Program-made: the position numbers and the translations under genes
The notes under the pieces: model-generated
What the model was told of the DNA's origin: nothing
The model's input: the letters and a program-made list of their open reading frames with translations, nothing else
Databases searched by the model: none
Shown here: piece after piece, positions 24,775-34,395 of the stretch
Position numbering within the stretch: position 1 is the stretch's first letter
Layout of the letters: the number at the start of each line of letters is the position of its first letter
NCBI GenBank assembly: GCA_018221105.1
Contig: JAAOYA010000002.1
Coordinates: 1-51,700 of the forward strand
Length of the DNA: 51,700 bases
Direction of reading: 5' to 3'
Source: Candidatus Woesearchaeota archaeon
GTDB taxonomy: Archaea; Nanobdellota; Nanobdellia; Woesearchaeales; JAAOYA01

Positions 24775-25728
24775 ATGGCGCTTGAATTTAACATCACTTT
24801 TGGCAATAAACAGTTCTTAATATTTTTTGCACTGATACCGCTAATAGTGTTCTTGCATTTTTACTTTTTGCGCCACTCAAAAAAAAGAGCTTTAAAATTT
24901 GGCAATTTTAATGCAATGCGAAGAGTACAAGGACATAATATAGTATCAAAAAATTTAACACCACTATTTTTTTTACTCATAATCGTGACACTGCTCATTT
25001 TTGCCCTATCACAAGCAACTTTTTGGTTTAAAACATCTGTTAGCAGCACAGACTACATGATACTTTTAGATTCTGGAGCTAGCATGAACGCAAGAGACCT
25101 AACGCCTGACCGCTACACTATAGCAAAACAAATAGCCGTTGATTTAGTTACTGACCTGCAAGGTTCAAAAATAGGCTTTTTAAGTTTTGGAGGTACAATG
25201 CTAGAGCATAGCGCTCCAACAACTGACAAAACAAAACTATTAAACTTGATAGAAAACGCTAAGATTTCCAATACTGGTACAGACCTTGGACAAGCACTAA
25301 TTTTTGGAGCAGAACAATTTCGTGATTCTAATAATTCAAGAGTGATAATATTGCTCTCAGATGGTCATGATACTGTCGGAATACCATTAGCTACAGGTCT
25401 TAACGTGGCACAAGAAGAACACGTAAAAATTTTTAGTGTTGGCATTGGAAGTGTTGAAGGAGGAAATTTTTTAAACGTTCCCGAAAGCCAAGGACTAATA
25501 TCAAAACTTAACGAAAAAAATCTTCAAACATTATCAAATGCTACACAGTCACAATACATTAACATCAATAGTGTAGAAACAATGGGTCTTGCAACATCAA
25601 TGCTGAGAGTTGATGTTCAAGAAGGCTATGTTCGCTATGAGACTACCGCAACATTATTAATACTAGTTATTACAATAATATTTTTTGAGTGGGTGCTTCA
25701 TAACACTCGTTTTAGAATATTTCCGTAA
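24775..25728 (+). CDS. Membrane-anchored VWA-domain protein (BatA-like)
   Basis: 317 residues. Two N-terminal TM helices (about 13-32 and 60-80), a VWA domain (about 93-285) and a final TM helix (about 290-308), which is the BatA/BatB layout. The metal site has LLDSGASM where the family has D-x-S-x-S, so the first serine is replaced by glycine; the later Thr (NTGTDLG) and Asp (LLSDGHDT) are intact. It starts 1 bp after the DUF58 stop. It may transmit MoxR action to envelope proteins. Confidence 0.9.
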   Translation: MALEFNITFGNKQFLIFFALIPLIVFLHFYFLRHSKKRALKFGNFNAMRRVQGHNIVSKNLTPLFFLLIIVTLLIFALSQATFWFKTSVSSTDYMILLDSGASMNARDLTPDRYTIAKQIAVDLVTDLQGSKIGFLSFGGTMLEHSAPTTDKTKLLNLIENAKISNTGTDLGQALIFGAEQFRDSNNSRVIILLSDGHDTVGIPLATGLNVAQEEHVKIFSVGIGSVEGGNFLNVPESQGLISKLNEKNLQTLSNATQSQYININSVETMGLATSMLRVDVQEGYVRYETTATLLILVITIIFFEWVLHNTRFRIFP

Positions 25729-25731
25729 ACG

Positions 25732-26688
25732 ATGAGCAAAACAAAAAATTATCGGGAGTTAGAAAAGCAAGAAACACAAATTTTTAATGATATGATTGCA
25801 AAAATTGACAAGTTAACAAACAATGTTGAAGTTGTAGAAAAGAAAATTGTGTACCAAGAATTAAAAAAAGCAATCATTGAATACTTCACTAGATTGTTAA
25901 AAACTGCCGATTCTATGACTGAACAAGAACTTGTAGAAAAGTTTGGAACATTAAATGTTAAAAGCGATACCATTGACAAAGCACAACGTTTGTTTGCGTA
26001 TATGTTAAACATTGATTATAATAATGCCAGTTATCAAAAAGAAGACTTGTATCACTTGCTTGAAGAAATGCACCAAGTAATAGAGCAAATTTATATTCAA
26101 ACAAAGGCTAGCACTTTATCAAAAGAAGAAAAACTGGCTAAAGCAAAACAACCATTAATTATTAAAAAATTTCAAGGAGTACTTGCAAAAATAAAAAAAT
26201 CTTACAAAACAAAAAATGTTATTTCAAGAGAGTTGACAATCAAAGCAACAGAGTATTACAATTTATTATCGCAAGAGAACAAAAAAAAATATGAGTCGGA
26301 CTTTCACTATTATTGCACTAACTTACCCTATATTTTAGAATTATTGCAAAAAGCTAAAGAAATGAAAGAAAACCAAGAAGAACTGCATCAATTAATTGCA
26401 AAGATTAACAAAGTATTTCTAAAAATTCCGTCAGAAGAGCAAGAAGGTCTCAGTTGGCAAATACTAAAAGCTATTGATTCTTCAGAACAAAAACTCAATG
26501 CATACTTAATGCTTGGCTATAACTATATCCACTCAAAAAAATTCAATGACGCTCGAGAACTATATGCTGAGATGATAAAATATTATAATAATTTGGAAGA
26601 GAAGAAGAAGAAATATTATTATAATCTGCTAACACGTTTTCTAGAGCATTATACTAAAGCGATAAATAAAGCAAGCGCACAAAACTAA
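25732..26688 (+). CDS. Soluble helical protein, DUF4129-like plus TPR-like
   Basis: 318 residues, without signal peptide or TM helix, predicted almost wholly alpha-helical. Residues about 45-120 (EYFTRLLKTADSMTEQEL onward) resemble the helical DUF4129 domain often found in MoxR-DUF58-transglutaminase operons. Residues about 245-318 form TPR-like helix pairs (KFNDARELYAEM, then a Tyr-rich helix). The cytosolic tail of the 655-residue surface protein at 30317-32284 has the same order and similar spacing. It is the last gene of the MoxR operon and is convergent with the surface-protein operon 24 bp away. The family name is my recollection and moderate in confidence. Confidence 0.6.
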   Translation: MSKTKNYRELEKQETQIFNDMIAKIDKLTNNVEVVEKKIVYQELKKAIIEYFTRLLKTADSMTEQELVEKFGTLNVKSDTIDKAQRLFAYMLNIDYNNASYQKEDLYHLLEEMHQVIEQIYIQTKASTLSKEEKLAKAKQPLIIKKFQGVLAKIKKSYKTKNVISRELTIKATEYYNLLSQENKKKYESDFHYYCTNLPYILELLQKAKEMKENQEELHQLIAKINKVFLKIPSEEQEGLSWQILKAIDSSEQKLNAYLMLGYNYIHSKKFNDARELYAEMIKYYNNLEEKKKKYYYNLLTRFLEHYTKAINKASAQN

Positions 26689-26712
26689 AATTATTTTTCC
26701 CTTCTTTTATCG

Positions 26713-29700
26713 TTATTCTTGTCGTTTGTTAGTATAATACAATGAAAATAGTACTCCGCCAATACTAAAAATTAAAATTGTAATAACTGATAAGTAAATT
26801 TTACTGTTGCTTTTAACTTTTGACCAACTGACTTTTATGATGCTTGGATTTTCTTGTATTAGTTCTTTTTGAGAGGTCAAATATCTGCAAGTTTGAATAA
26901 GCTCATCAAGTTTTTGTTGTGCAACAGTGTAGTCTTGTTCTTCAATATCAATTTGCACTTCACCAAGCATTTCATTGAGCTCTAAACATTCAGTATTAGT
27001 ACTTAATAGATCGCGTGCATAACTAATCTTTGTTCTGGTGGCGCTTTTCGCATCACCTTCTTTTTCAATACTGCCAACAACAATTAGTGCGCTATCAGTA
27101 AACGCTGGATTGCGAACTTTTGCTTGTATTGTAACCTCATAAGTTCCTTGAGTTCTATAAGAGCCAATAATAAGTTCAGTGCTCGCAGTTTTTCCTACTG
27201 TTAAACGTTCAATTGTCTCATTGGTAAAACTAAAGTTCAACTCTGTATTTTGTGAAGTCGCACTTAGTGTAATGCCATACAATGTACCAGTACCATTGTT
27301 TTTGATGTTTATTGGAACAATAGCTGTCTCGTTTTCATACAGGCTAACAGCTTGCGGTACTAAAATGTCTAAATTAACAATCTTTTCAACATCGTACTGG
27401 TAATATTCTGGTTTTGTTTTAGTTCTTGTGACAATTTGAATTACTACTTCTGGTTGTGTAACAGGAGTATAATTTATTGTGAATTCTACAGGATTTGTTG
27501 TTACAAGATTATAACCGTCATTTGCGCTAAAAGTGTAGCGTACAGTGCCACTTGTCAGCGGAGTGAAAGTTACAGTGTTACCAATAATTAAAATATCTAA
27601 ACTGCTTAATTGTCCAGAATAATACGTGTAAGAGTAATTCAAGCTTGTAGTCTCGTTTAAGTCTAATTGACCATTACCGTCTAAGTCATCATCAGCGTCA
27701 TAGAACACTCCGCTAACATTGTTAAATGGTAAGTATAAACCGTTAGGGTATGTGGTGGTGGAGGTGATTGTGAGGTTCGCAGGGTCCCCCACATAAATCA
27801 CCGGCCTATTAATATTTGCTATGCTTAGGTTCCACAAAAAAACAGCAAAGCCGTATTTATCATCCTCCACACGTAAAGAAATATTATGTCTTCCAGAACT
27901 TGCAAAAGTAAAATAATGATTGTAATCATGAGTTGTTGCTACTAAATTGCCATCGTAATACCAAAAATAACTGAGCGTTTCATTAGGCTCAGGATTGGTT
28001 GTAGAATGGTTAAAAAGTATTGTAGCACTTTCACTAACATTTATGTCAGTGTAGCCTTGAGGGTAAAGGGTTGTGTTTACCCAACTAAAGTTTGTTGGAG
28101 TCGCGTGAGGTGTGATGTTTTCAATTGTTGGATTAGCGCTTTGCGGGTAAATCGTAAAATTAATTTCTTGCCAGTCAACAAGATCTTGACTGTCATTGAC
28201 GCCAAGTCTAATAGTGTAATTGCCAATTTGACTAACTAGTGGTGTGAAATTAATGTTTGCTGTTGTGTTGGACGTTTTTGTAACATTAAAAAAATGTGTT
28301 AGTCCACTAGTATCATTAATCCAACTAACCCAAAAAGTAAGATTTTCATAAGAGTTTACAAGCGCTAAGTCTTCATCACTAGCAGTGATGTCATAATAGA
28401 AAGGGTAATTGACAACAACCACTGGAAAACTAATGGTGTTGAGCACCGGAGCATCATTGACATTAAATATTTCTAAACTGAAAGTGTTTTCATCATAAGT
28501 TGTTAAAGTATCAGTAGCGCGTATAGTTATGGTGTGATTTCCAACCATTGATTGATTAGTCAAAAAATCAATAAGTCCTGTGCTTGGATTAATAGTGAAA
28601 TTGTTAACTGTAGTATTATAAACAGAGTAAGTTATAGTGTCGCCTTCATTGTCTGTTGCGTTAACATCATAGTATAATGTTTGTTTTTCATTGATTGTAA
28701 AATTAGGGGTTATAGGACTAATGATTGGAGCAGTATTATTTCTGATAAACAACACAAGAGTTTTGACGGCTGACTTGCCTTCATCGTCACTAACATTAAT
28801 TTCAATATAATGTGTTTTGTTTGCAACACTGGAGTTTGGAGTAAACATAATCAACCCAGTGGTTGTGTTAATATCAAAAAGTGTAGTGTTGTCTGTTGCG
28901 GTCAGTGTTTCTCCTTGATATGTTAGGTTATCAACATCACTAAAATTAACACGATAACGAAATTCTATCATGGCATAAGCTGTTTGATTAGTAATATTAG
29001 TAACATTGAAAGTGTTAATGCCATAATAACTATCATCGAAAATTTGTGGAATGTCATTAGCATTAGTCAAGTTAAGAGTTAAATTTTGAGAATAAGTTGT
29101 TACCTTAGTATCAGTTACACTAAAGCGAATTTGACGACACACAACATGATCATTAGTTAGAGTTTGACTTATTTGGCCAACAGCGTTAGCGGAATTGTTG
29201 ATTGTTGTTGTGATACTCCACGGGTCTGATAGTGGACAACCAATCGCTTCAACATCAAAGCTTAAAGTGTCATTGACATCAATATCTGTAGCATTAACTT
29301 GCATTGTATACAAGTTTCCTTGCGTTGCACTAACATTTTGAATATAGGTAAAGAATGGATAGTGATTAATGCTGTCAACTTGCAAGTTAAAAGTATCTTG
29401 GCGCATAGTGCCGTTAGCATCACTTATATTAATTGTTATAACATGCACTCCAACATCGCCAAAAACTGGAGTAAAATAAAGTTTGGCACTTGTGCCGCTC
29501 AAAATTGTTATGTTAAGACCTAAACCGTCACTTCCAATAAGACCATTATCATCAATTATCGTAAAATTTAATGGATAATCAGTTTCCTCGTCGGTTGCGT
29601 TAATAGTATATTCGAATAAACTATCTTCAGTAGCGGTCTTGTCTGTTAGTGCAGGGTTGAACACTGGAGCATCATTTACAAAAACTATAGTTATTGAAAA

Positions 29701-30333
29701 CACTAAAGCGTCAATTCCTAAGTCGCTCAAATAATTATCATGGACGAAAAAAGTGACGTTATTATCGTTTGCATCAGTGTGTTGCGGGGTCCAACTAAAA
29801 ATGCCTGCAGAAGTTACCGTAGCGTTTATTGAATTATCAAAAAAGTATGTTAATGTATCGCCGTCATTGTCTGTTGCGTTAAGATAGAAATCATAAGTTG
29901 AATCTTCATACATTGTTGTGGAGTTACCAAAAGCATAATTATTTGATTGATTATACATTGCAAGGCTTACGGGGTCAGCATTTTTAATTTGCACAGTGGC
30001 ATTTTCTCTAGTTGTTGCTGTTGTATTGGTGATTGTCACTTGACAAGTCCAAGTTTGACTTCTTTTGGTGTACTGTTTTTCTAAAATTTTAGAGCCGCCA
30101 ACAACACCGATGTGCAAACGAAAAAACACGCTGTTGTTATACCATGTCACATTAGTTTGAGTGGTATCGCCAGAAGCAGACCAAGTACAAATAATATCTT
30201 CATCACTTTTTGTGTTATTATCAATGTTTGGAGGCGTAATAAAAGTTAATGCTTGAACTATAAAAACTAGCAAAAAAACAATTATTATAATTGCTAATAG
30301 TGTTACAATATTCTTTTTATTTTTTGTTGACAT
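26713..30333 (-). CDS. Large surface protein with cadherin-like repeats, anchored at both ends
   Basis: 1206 residues. An N-terminal hydrophobic helix (about 9-29) serves as signal or anchor. It is followed by about eight Ig-fold repeats of the cadherin/dystroglycan-like type (NDAPVFNP, NATDEETDYPL, NINEKQTLYYDVNATDNEGD styles) with D-x-D/NDAP junctions that commonly bind calcium. A PKD-like stretch and a NEW3-like domain (about 1010-1090) come next. A helical segment (about 1095-1160), a TM helix (about 1172-1195) and a short basic tail end the chain. Sequons are dense. The start overlaps the upstream gene by 17 nt, and it is the last gene of the surface operon. Confidence 0.8.
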   Translation of the reverse strand: MSTKNKKNIVTLLAIIIIVFLLVFIVQALTFITPPNIDNNTKSDEDIICTWSASGDTTQTNVTWYNNSVFFRLHIGVVGGSKILEKQYTKRSQTWTCQVTITNTTATTRENATVQIKNADPVSLAMYNQSNNYAFGNSTTMYEDSTYDFYLNATDNDGDTLTYFFDNSINATVTSAGIFSWTPQHTDANDNNVTFFVHDNYLSDLGIDALVFSITIVFVNDAPVFNPALTDKTATEDSLFEYTINATDEETDYPLNFTIIDDNGLIGSDGLGLNITILSGTSAKLYFTPVFGDVGVHVITINISDANGTMRQDTFNLQVDSINHYPFFTYIQNVSATQGNLYTMQVNATDIDVNDTLSFDVEAIGCPLSDPWSITTTINNSANAVGQISQTLTNDHVVCRQIRFSVTDTKVTTYSQNLTLNLTNANDIPQIFDDSYYGINTFNVTNITNQTAYAMIEFRYRVNFSDVDNLTYQGETLTATDNTTLFDINTTTGLIMFTPNSSVANKTHYIEINVSDDEGKSAVKTLVLFIRNNTAPIISPITPNFTINEKQTLYYDVNATDNEGDTITYSVYNTTVNNFTINPSTGLIDFLTNQSMVGNHTITIRATDTLTTYDENTFSLEIFNVNDAPVLNTISFPVVVVNYPFYYDITASDEDLALVNSYENLTFWVSWINDTSGLTHFFNVTKTSNTTANINFTPLVSQIGNYTIRLGVNDSQDLVDWQEINFTIYPQSANPTIENITPHATPTNFSWVNTTLYPQGYTDINVSESATILFNHSTTNPEPNETLSYFWYYDGNLVATTHDYNHYFTFASSGRHNISLRVEDDKYGFAVFLWNLSIANINRPVIYVGDPANLTITSTTTYPNGLYLPFNNVSGVFYDADDDLDGNGQLDLNETTSLNYSYTYYSGQLSSLDILIIGNTVTFTPLTSGTVRYTFSANDGYNLVTTNPVEFTINYTPVTQPEVVIQIVTRTKTKPEYYQYDVEKIVNLDILVPQAVSLYENETAIVPINIKNNGTGTLYGITLSATSQNTELNFSFTNETIERLTVGKTASTELIIGSYRTQGTYEVTIQAKVRNPAFTDSALIVVGSIEKEGDAKSATRTKISYARDLLSTNTECLELNEMLGEVQIDIEEQDYTVAQQKLDELIQTCRYLTSQKELIQENPSIIKVSWSKVKSNSKIYLSVITILIFSIGGVLFSLYYTNKRQE

Positions 30334-32284
30334 TTTTTAAATTGTATAATTTGTGAAATCTTTTTACAGCATTAATAAAATACTTGTTTTGGACTTTTTG
30401 ACTTGTGACAGCTTTGTACATTGATAAATAAGTGTTTTTTACTTCAAAAAACTTGTCATTTAAAAAATCAATTTGCAACAATGTCATTGATTCAAACAAG
30501 CCATCAAAACTAGTCACGGGCTTTATAGCATCAAATAACTTGAATTTTTTTTGCGGTTTTTTAAGCTTTAAAGTTTTATAAAACAAGTTTTTACCCTCGT
30601 AAAGCATTGAAAGAACAACATTATTTGTTAGTTTATCAGGTGAGAATTCTAATTCTGCAATATCTAAAAACAAGCTTTTGAGTATTTCTTTAAGCCCATA
30701 ATCAATTGTCGAATCAATAATTGCACGATGTGTTTCTTTTGCAGTCAAAGCTTTAGGAGTTTTCAAAAGTAATTGTAAGTATGCATTCATAGTGTTTGAA
30801 AGTTTGCCAAAAGCAATAGTTGGTTTTAGTGTTGGTAAGTCTTCTTCTAGACTTTCAAGTTCTTCAATTAATAGTTCTTGTTTGAACCATAGTTTTCGAA
30901 GAGGTTTTTTAATAGTGCGCTTTAATTTGCGCCACCACCTTTTCAAATCTTTTCTGTGTTTTCGAGCTTCATAAGTGCTCCACGCTAATAACAACAATAA
31001 AAGTAACAATACTACTATCTTGCCAAAATCAATAAAACGCGAAGCAGGACTTTCTTCATATGGACAGGTTCTATCGCATACACTACCACAGTCAATACCT
31101 TGTTCTCCGTAATTTTGCAATCCATCATAACAATGTTTTTTATCACTGCATGGCAAGCAAATACCGCCACAATCAATACTTGTTTCGTCTTGGTTTTTTA
31201 CTCCGTCAAAGCAAGTTCCTAAATCAATACATGTTTGGCATGGCCCGCCACAATCAACGCCAACTTCGCCCTGATTTTTTACTCTGTCAAAGCAAGTTGC
31301 AGTGTAATTACAATTTTGTGTTAAATCAGGTCTAAGCAGTGCGCTATCACAATTGTTCTCATCAAAACATTCTCTTATTTGAAAACTTTGAGGCAAGCAT
31401 TCAGTCCAATTGCCACAATCCCATTCAGGCAAACAACTAATAGGTCTTGCACCACCAGGAATACCGCTAGCGTCATCATCATCATCGCCACTAGGCCCTG
31501 GAGGTGGTGTTGGAGGTGGAGGCGGTACTACTTGTGTTACTTCTAAACGCACAAGGTTGCTCTGCCCGCTAGCATTATAAATATCCAAAGCATAAAAATA
31601 GATTAGTTCAATACCATAAAATCCTGGTGCAGGAGTTATTGTAACAATGCCACCGCCAGAAATTTGAATATTAATATTCGGGTTAAACGTAGAAGTATAA
31701 GTTAGAGCGTCACCGTCAGGATCTGCAAAGTATAAATCCAAGTCATATGGTACTAGTATTGTGTCTTGAGACCAAGAACTATTAGGAATTGGCGCTACTA
31801 AGTAAGGCGGGTGGTTGCCACTGCTATTTATCAAAATGTTAAAAGTTTGCGTGAATTGATTGTTTGAGCAGAAACTGCTATCTTGTGCGGTGACATTATA
31901 AGTGTGATTTCCAAGGCTGGTAAAATTAAAACTATTAACGTAGACTCCTCCTGTGCTATTAACACTAAAAGGCGTTGCATTACCATTAAAAACAGAACTA
32001 AAACTAACGTTTTGATTCCAATCGCTGGAATTTCCAAAAAACTGACAAGTTAGCGACATATTTTCAAAAGCAAAAGTAGGACAGTTAGTGCCTGTGATGT
32101 TGGGTTGTGTGTTGATACAAATACCAACACCAAAAGTTGCACTAGGACTTTTGCCAGTGATTTTAGTAGTAAAAAAACCTGTTAGAAATTTATCAGATAA
32201 CAAAAAAACATTAGCTGTTATAATGCTTAGTAAAACTACTGTTATCACTAACAAAATCAGGGCTTTTGCTGTTTTTTTGTGCAT
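30317..32284 (-). CDS. Surface receptor-like protein with Cys-rich repeats and cytosolic DUF4129/TPR-like tail
   Basis: 655 residues. There is an N-terminal signal/TM (about 9-29) and Ig/cadherin-like domains up to about 245. A Pro-rich linker (PPPPPTPPPG) and an Asp run lead to a TSP1-like segment (EWDCGNWTECLPQ). Three CFDGVKNQDETSIDCGGIC-type repeats are next, then a TM helix (about 423-436) and a 220-residue cytosolic part. The tail starts very basic, then has a DUF4129-like block (about 495-575, with QLLLKTPKALTAKE) and TPR-like helices (about 595-650). It spans the membrane, so it could pass information or force between the surface and the MoxR-operon proteins. The downstream gene starts within its last codons. 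Confidence 0.75.
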   Translation of the reverse strand: MHKKTAKALILLVITVVLLSIITANVFLLSDKFLTGFFTTKITGKSPSATFGVGICINTQPNITGTNCPTFAFENMSLTCQFFGNSSDWNQNVSFSSVFNGNATPFSVNSTGGVYVNSFNFTSLGNHTYNVTAQDSSFCSNNQFTQTFNILINSSGNHPPYLVAPIPNSSWSQDTILVPYDLDLYFADPDGDALTYTSTFNPNINIQISGGGIVTITPAPGFYGIELIYFYALDIYNASGQSNLVRLEVTQVVPPPPPTPPPGPSGDDDDDASGIPGGARPISCLPEWDCGNWTECLPQSFQIRECFDENNCDSALLRPDLTQNCNYTATCFDRVKNQGEVGVDCGGPCQTCIDLGTCFDGVKNQDETSIDCGGICLPCSDKKHCYDGLQNYGEQGIDCGSVCDRTCPYEESPASRFIDFGKIVVLLLLLLLLAWSTYEARKHRKDLKRWWRKLKRTIKKPLRKLWFKQELLIEELESLEEDLPTLKPTIAFGKLSNTMNAYLQLLLKTPKALTAKETHRAIIDSTIDYGLKEILKSLFLDIAELEFSPDKLTNNVVLSMLYEGKNLFYKTLKLKKPQKKFKLFDAIKPVTSFDGLFESMTLLQIDFLNDKFFEVKNTYLSMYKAVTSQKVQNKYFINAVKRFHKLYNLKNVNKK

Positions 32285-32345
32285 TAAACATTAAACTGTG
32301 AAGAATGGTTAATAAAGTTTTTCGTAAAGATTACAAAAAAACACA

Positions 32346-32885
32346 CTATTTAACTCTCTTTTTGGCTTTTTTTAAAAGATAAAACTTTACAATTATTGTT
32401 ATGAGCGCTAATAATGTGACAATACTTGTTATAATAATAAGGTTTTTTGAAGGCTTGGATGATTCTGATTCTACTACTATTACTGGAAAGGTTTTCTCTA
32501 TTGCTCCAACAATTTGAATGTTGTCAGAGCTTGCTTGTTCTATAACAGGAGAGAACAGTATTTTAACTTGGTACATTGTTCCAATAGAGGTTTTTTTCGG
32601 AATTGATACCAGCAGGTTAACAGGTAACCCTTTAGTTTTTGCGTTAACAGTATATTGAGTTATATCGTCAATTAATCGTGCAATACTAGGATCACTGTTT
32701 AAACTGGCGATGACTGTTATGTTATCATTTCCTACCATGTTTTGCAAATGCAAAATCACTTCTTGATTTTGCCCGGGTGACAATTCTAAAGGTCTAGTAT
32801 CCCAGTAAGGTGCTGAAACACCAAAAGCAAAACTACTAGTGGCTAACAACACTAAGATAATTGCAAATAATAAAATTTGTTTCAT
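32346..32885 (-). CDS. Small type I membrane protein, paralogue of the next gene
   Basis: 179 residues. A signal peptide (about 1-20, ending FAFG) is followed by an all-beta outside domain (about 20-135), a TM helix (about 150-170) and a Lys/Arg-rich cytosolic tail. It shares a mature start of the FGVS..Y....PLE..PGQ pattern, an internal YTV.A segment and an FSP....IQI segment with the adjacent 180-residue protein, so the two are tandem duplicates. The beta domain resembles NEW3/Ig-like domains of archaeal surface proteins. No precise function is recognised. Confidence 0.75.
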   Translation of the reverse strand: MKQILLFAIILVLLATSSFAFGVSAPYWDTRPLELSPGQNQEVILHLQNMVGNDNITVIASLNSDPSIARLIDDITQYTVNAKTKGLPVNLLVSIPKKTSIGTMYQVKILFSPVIEQASSDNIQIVGAIEKTFPVIVVESESSKPSKNLIIITSIVTLLALITIIVKFYLLKKAKKRVK

Positions 32886-32911
32886 ATTAAAATAATAAAA
32901 GAATTAGTTTA

Positions 32912-33454
32912 TTATTTTTTCTTTTTTTTGGTATAATACCAGTATGCTACTATGATAAGCAGCAAGATTAATAGCAACCATAACAAACTGGTTGGAAAAC
33001 CTTGTTCTACCTGACTTATTTCTACTTCTGCAGGTCTTTCAACTACTTTTATTGGTAATAATCTTTGAGCTCCAGTAGCTATTTGAATACCGCCGCCATC
33101 AGCTGAAGTGTCAGGGGAGAATTTTACCTCTACTGCGTATTCGCCGCCAACAGCGCCACCTTCAGGTATTGTGATGATCATTGGAACGTTAACTTTTGCT
33201 CCTGCTGGAACTGTATAAGTTGGATTTCTGTCTTTTAGAGTTGCAATATCTTCTCCTGTTACAATCTCAGCTGTAACAATCGCTTCTTGGTTTCCTATAA
33301 CATTATCAATAATCATAGAATACTCTAGTGTTTGACCAGGATATGCTTCTAGTGGGTAACCGCGAAAATATTTTGATGAAACACCAAAACCTAAAACTAG
33401 TGAACTGCAAAGTATTAACATTAAAAAAGTGATTGCCAAATTTTTACTTTTCAT
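32912..33454 (-). CDS. Small type I membrane protein, paralogue of the previous gene
   Basis: 180 residues with the same plan as its neighbour: signal peptide (about 1-22), beta domain, TM helix (about 155-173), and a tail ending in a run of lysines. Divergence between the two is high outside the shared motifs, so the duplication is not recent. GAGGT lies 5 nt before the ATG. The pair might work as heterodimer partners of the large repeat proteins made in the same operon (inference). Confidence 0.75.
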   Translation of the reverse strand: MKSKNLAITFLMLILCSSLVLGFGVSSKYFRGYPLEAYPGQTLEYSMIIDNVIGNQEAIVTAEIVTGEDIATLKDRNPTYTVPAGAKVNVPMIITIPEGGAVGGEYAVEVKFSPDTSADGGGIQIATGAQRLLPIKVVERPAEVEISQVEQGFPTSLLWLLLILLLIIVAYWYYTKKKKK

Positions 33455-33474
33455 TTTTTACCTCTTTTTATAAT

Positions 33475-34368
33475 TTATACTTCGCCTGTTGCTACCCATT
33501 TGCCAAGAGCTAGAGTGCTATACTCTTGAGCTAATAGACCACTTTGTACTACTTCTAAACAATATGTTGTGTCATTGCTTGTTCCAACACCGCTTCCAGC
33601 ACCGCGCACAAGTTCAAAGTTTGGAACAACGTCAACACCAGTATCATTTACTAGTGATGCACCATTATTGCATGGTGTTGCATTGGTACTGGCGCTGAAG
33701 TTTTCTGCATAAATGTGATGTGCTGGATCGATTACGCCTGTTAAATCTAATGCTGAAATGCTCATGTTAACAATGTAATCATTTCCAATATTGTAAACTG
33801 TGATATTATTGTCTCCTGCGAAATCTGTTCCTCCTGCTTGAACACTGCTAAATGTTAAATTATTAGCGTTTGTTAAATTAATGTGCAAACTTGCAAGTAT
33901 ATTGAATGAGAAACTATTATTTGCGCTTTTATTATTACTATCGTCTAATACTGTTAAGTTTATCGTCCAAACTCCTGGCTCTGAATAAAAGACAATTCCT
34001 GGAATTGTACACGAGTAATTGCCGTCTTCTTGAGGGTCAGTGCAGTTTATTGGACCATAAGTAGTGCCTGATTTGTTAATTAGTGCTCTGCCACTATTAT
34101 TGTTTAGGTCTGGAATGCCGTTAGGGTCTGTTGCGTTAAACCAAAAAGTCAGGCTAGTATTATCGCCTGCTACTATTGACAAGTCAGCAACAGTTTCAAC
34201 ACCTGTAATAAATGGTGGGTCGTTAGTCATTGTGACTTGTACGCTAAAATTGTCAGCTGTTGCCATTCCAGTGATAGTATCCCACGCGTCGCCAAAAAAG
34301 CCAGCGTAAACAAAGGGGGCAACTGCTAAAAGTAGTATCATACAGACTAATAAAGGATTTTTCTTCAT
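33475..34368 (-). CDS. Secreted protein with Ig-like domain and a shared C-terminal module
   Basis: 297 residues from ATG 34368. A clear signal peptide (MKKNPLLVCMILLLAV, ending FVYAG) leads to an Ig-like domain (about 40-145) and a C-terminal domain (about 150-297) with two cysteines and IYAENFS. The last 250 residues match the end of the 1172-residue protein upstream. I reject the upstream in-frame ATG at 34395 because the TATA-like box TATTTATATA lies right on it, about 30 nt before 34368. This gene seems to have its own promoter within the operon. No TM anchor is seen at the C-terminus. Confidence 0.75.
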   Translation of the reverse strand: MKKNPLLVCMILLLAVAPFVYAGFFGDAWDTITGMATADNFSVQVTMTNDPPFITGVETVADLSIVAGDNTSLTFWFNATDPNGIPDLNNNSGRALINKSGTTYGPINCTDPQEDGNYSCTIPGIVFYSEPGVWTINLTVLDDSNNKSANNSFSFNILASLHINLTNANNLTFSSVQAGGTDFAGDNNITVYNIGNDYIVNMSISALDLTGVIDPAHHIYAENFSASTNATPCNNGASLVNDTGVDVVPNFELVRGAGSGVGTSNDTTYCLEVVQSGLLAQEYSTLALGKWVATGEV

Positions 34369-34395
34369 TATCAAATGATTACTGCGACTACTCAT

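Noticed and set aside
34369-34395. Nine extra N-terminal residues on the 297-residue protein (ATG 34395)
   Set aside because: They would precede a well-formed signal peptide and begin at the TATA-like box.
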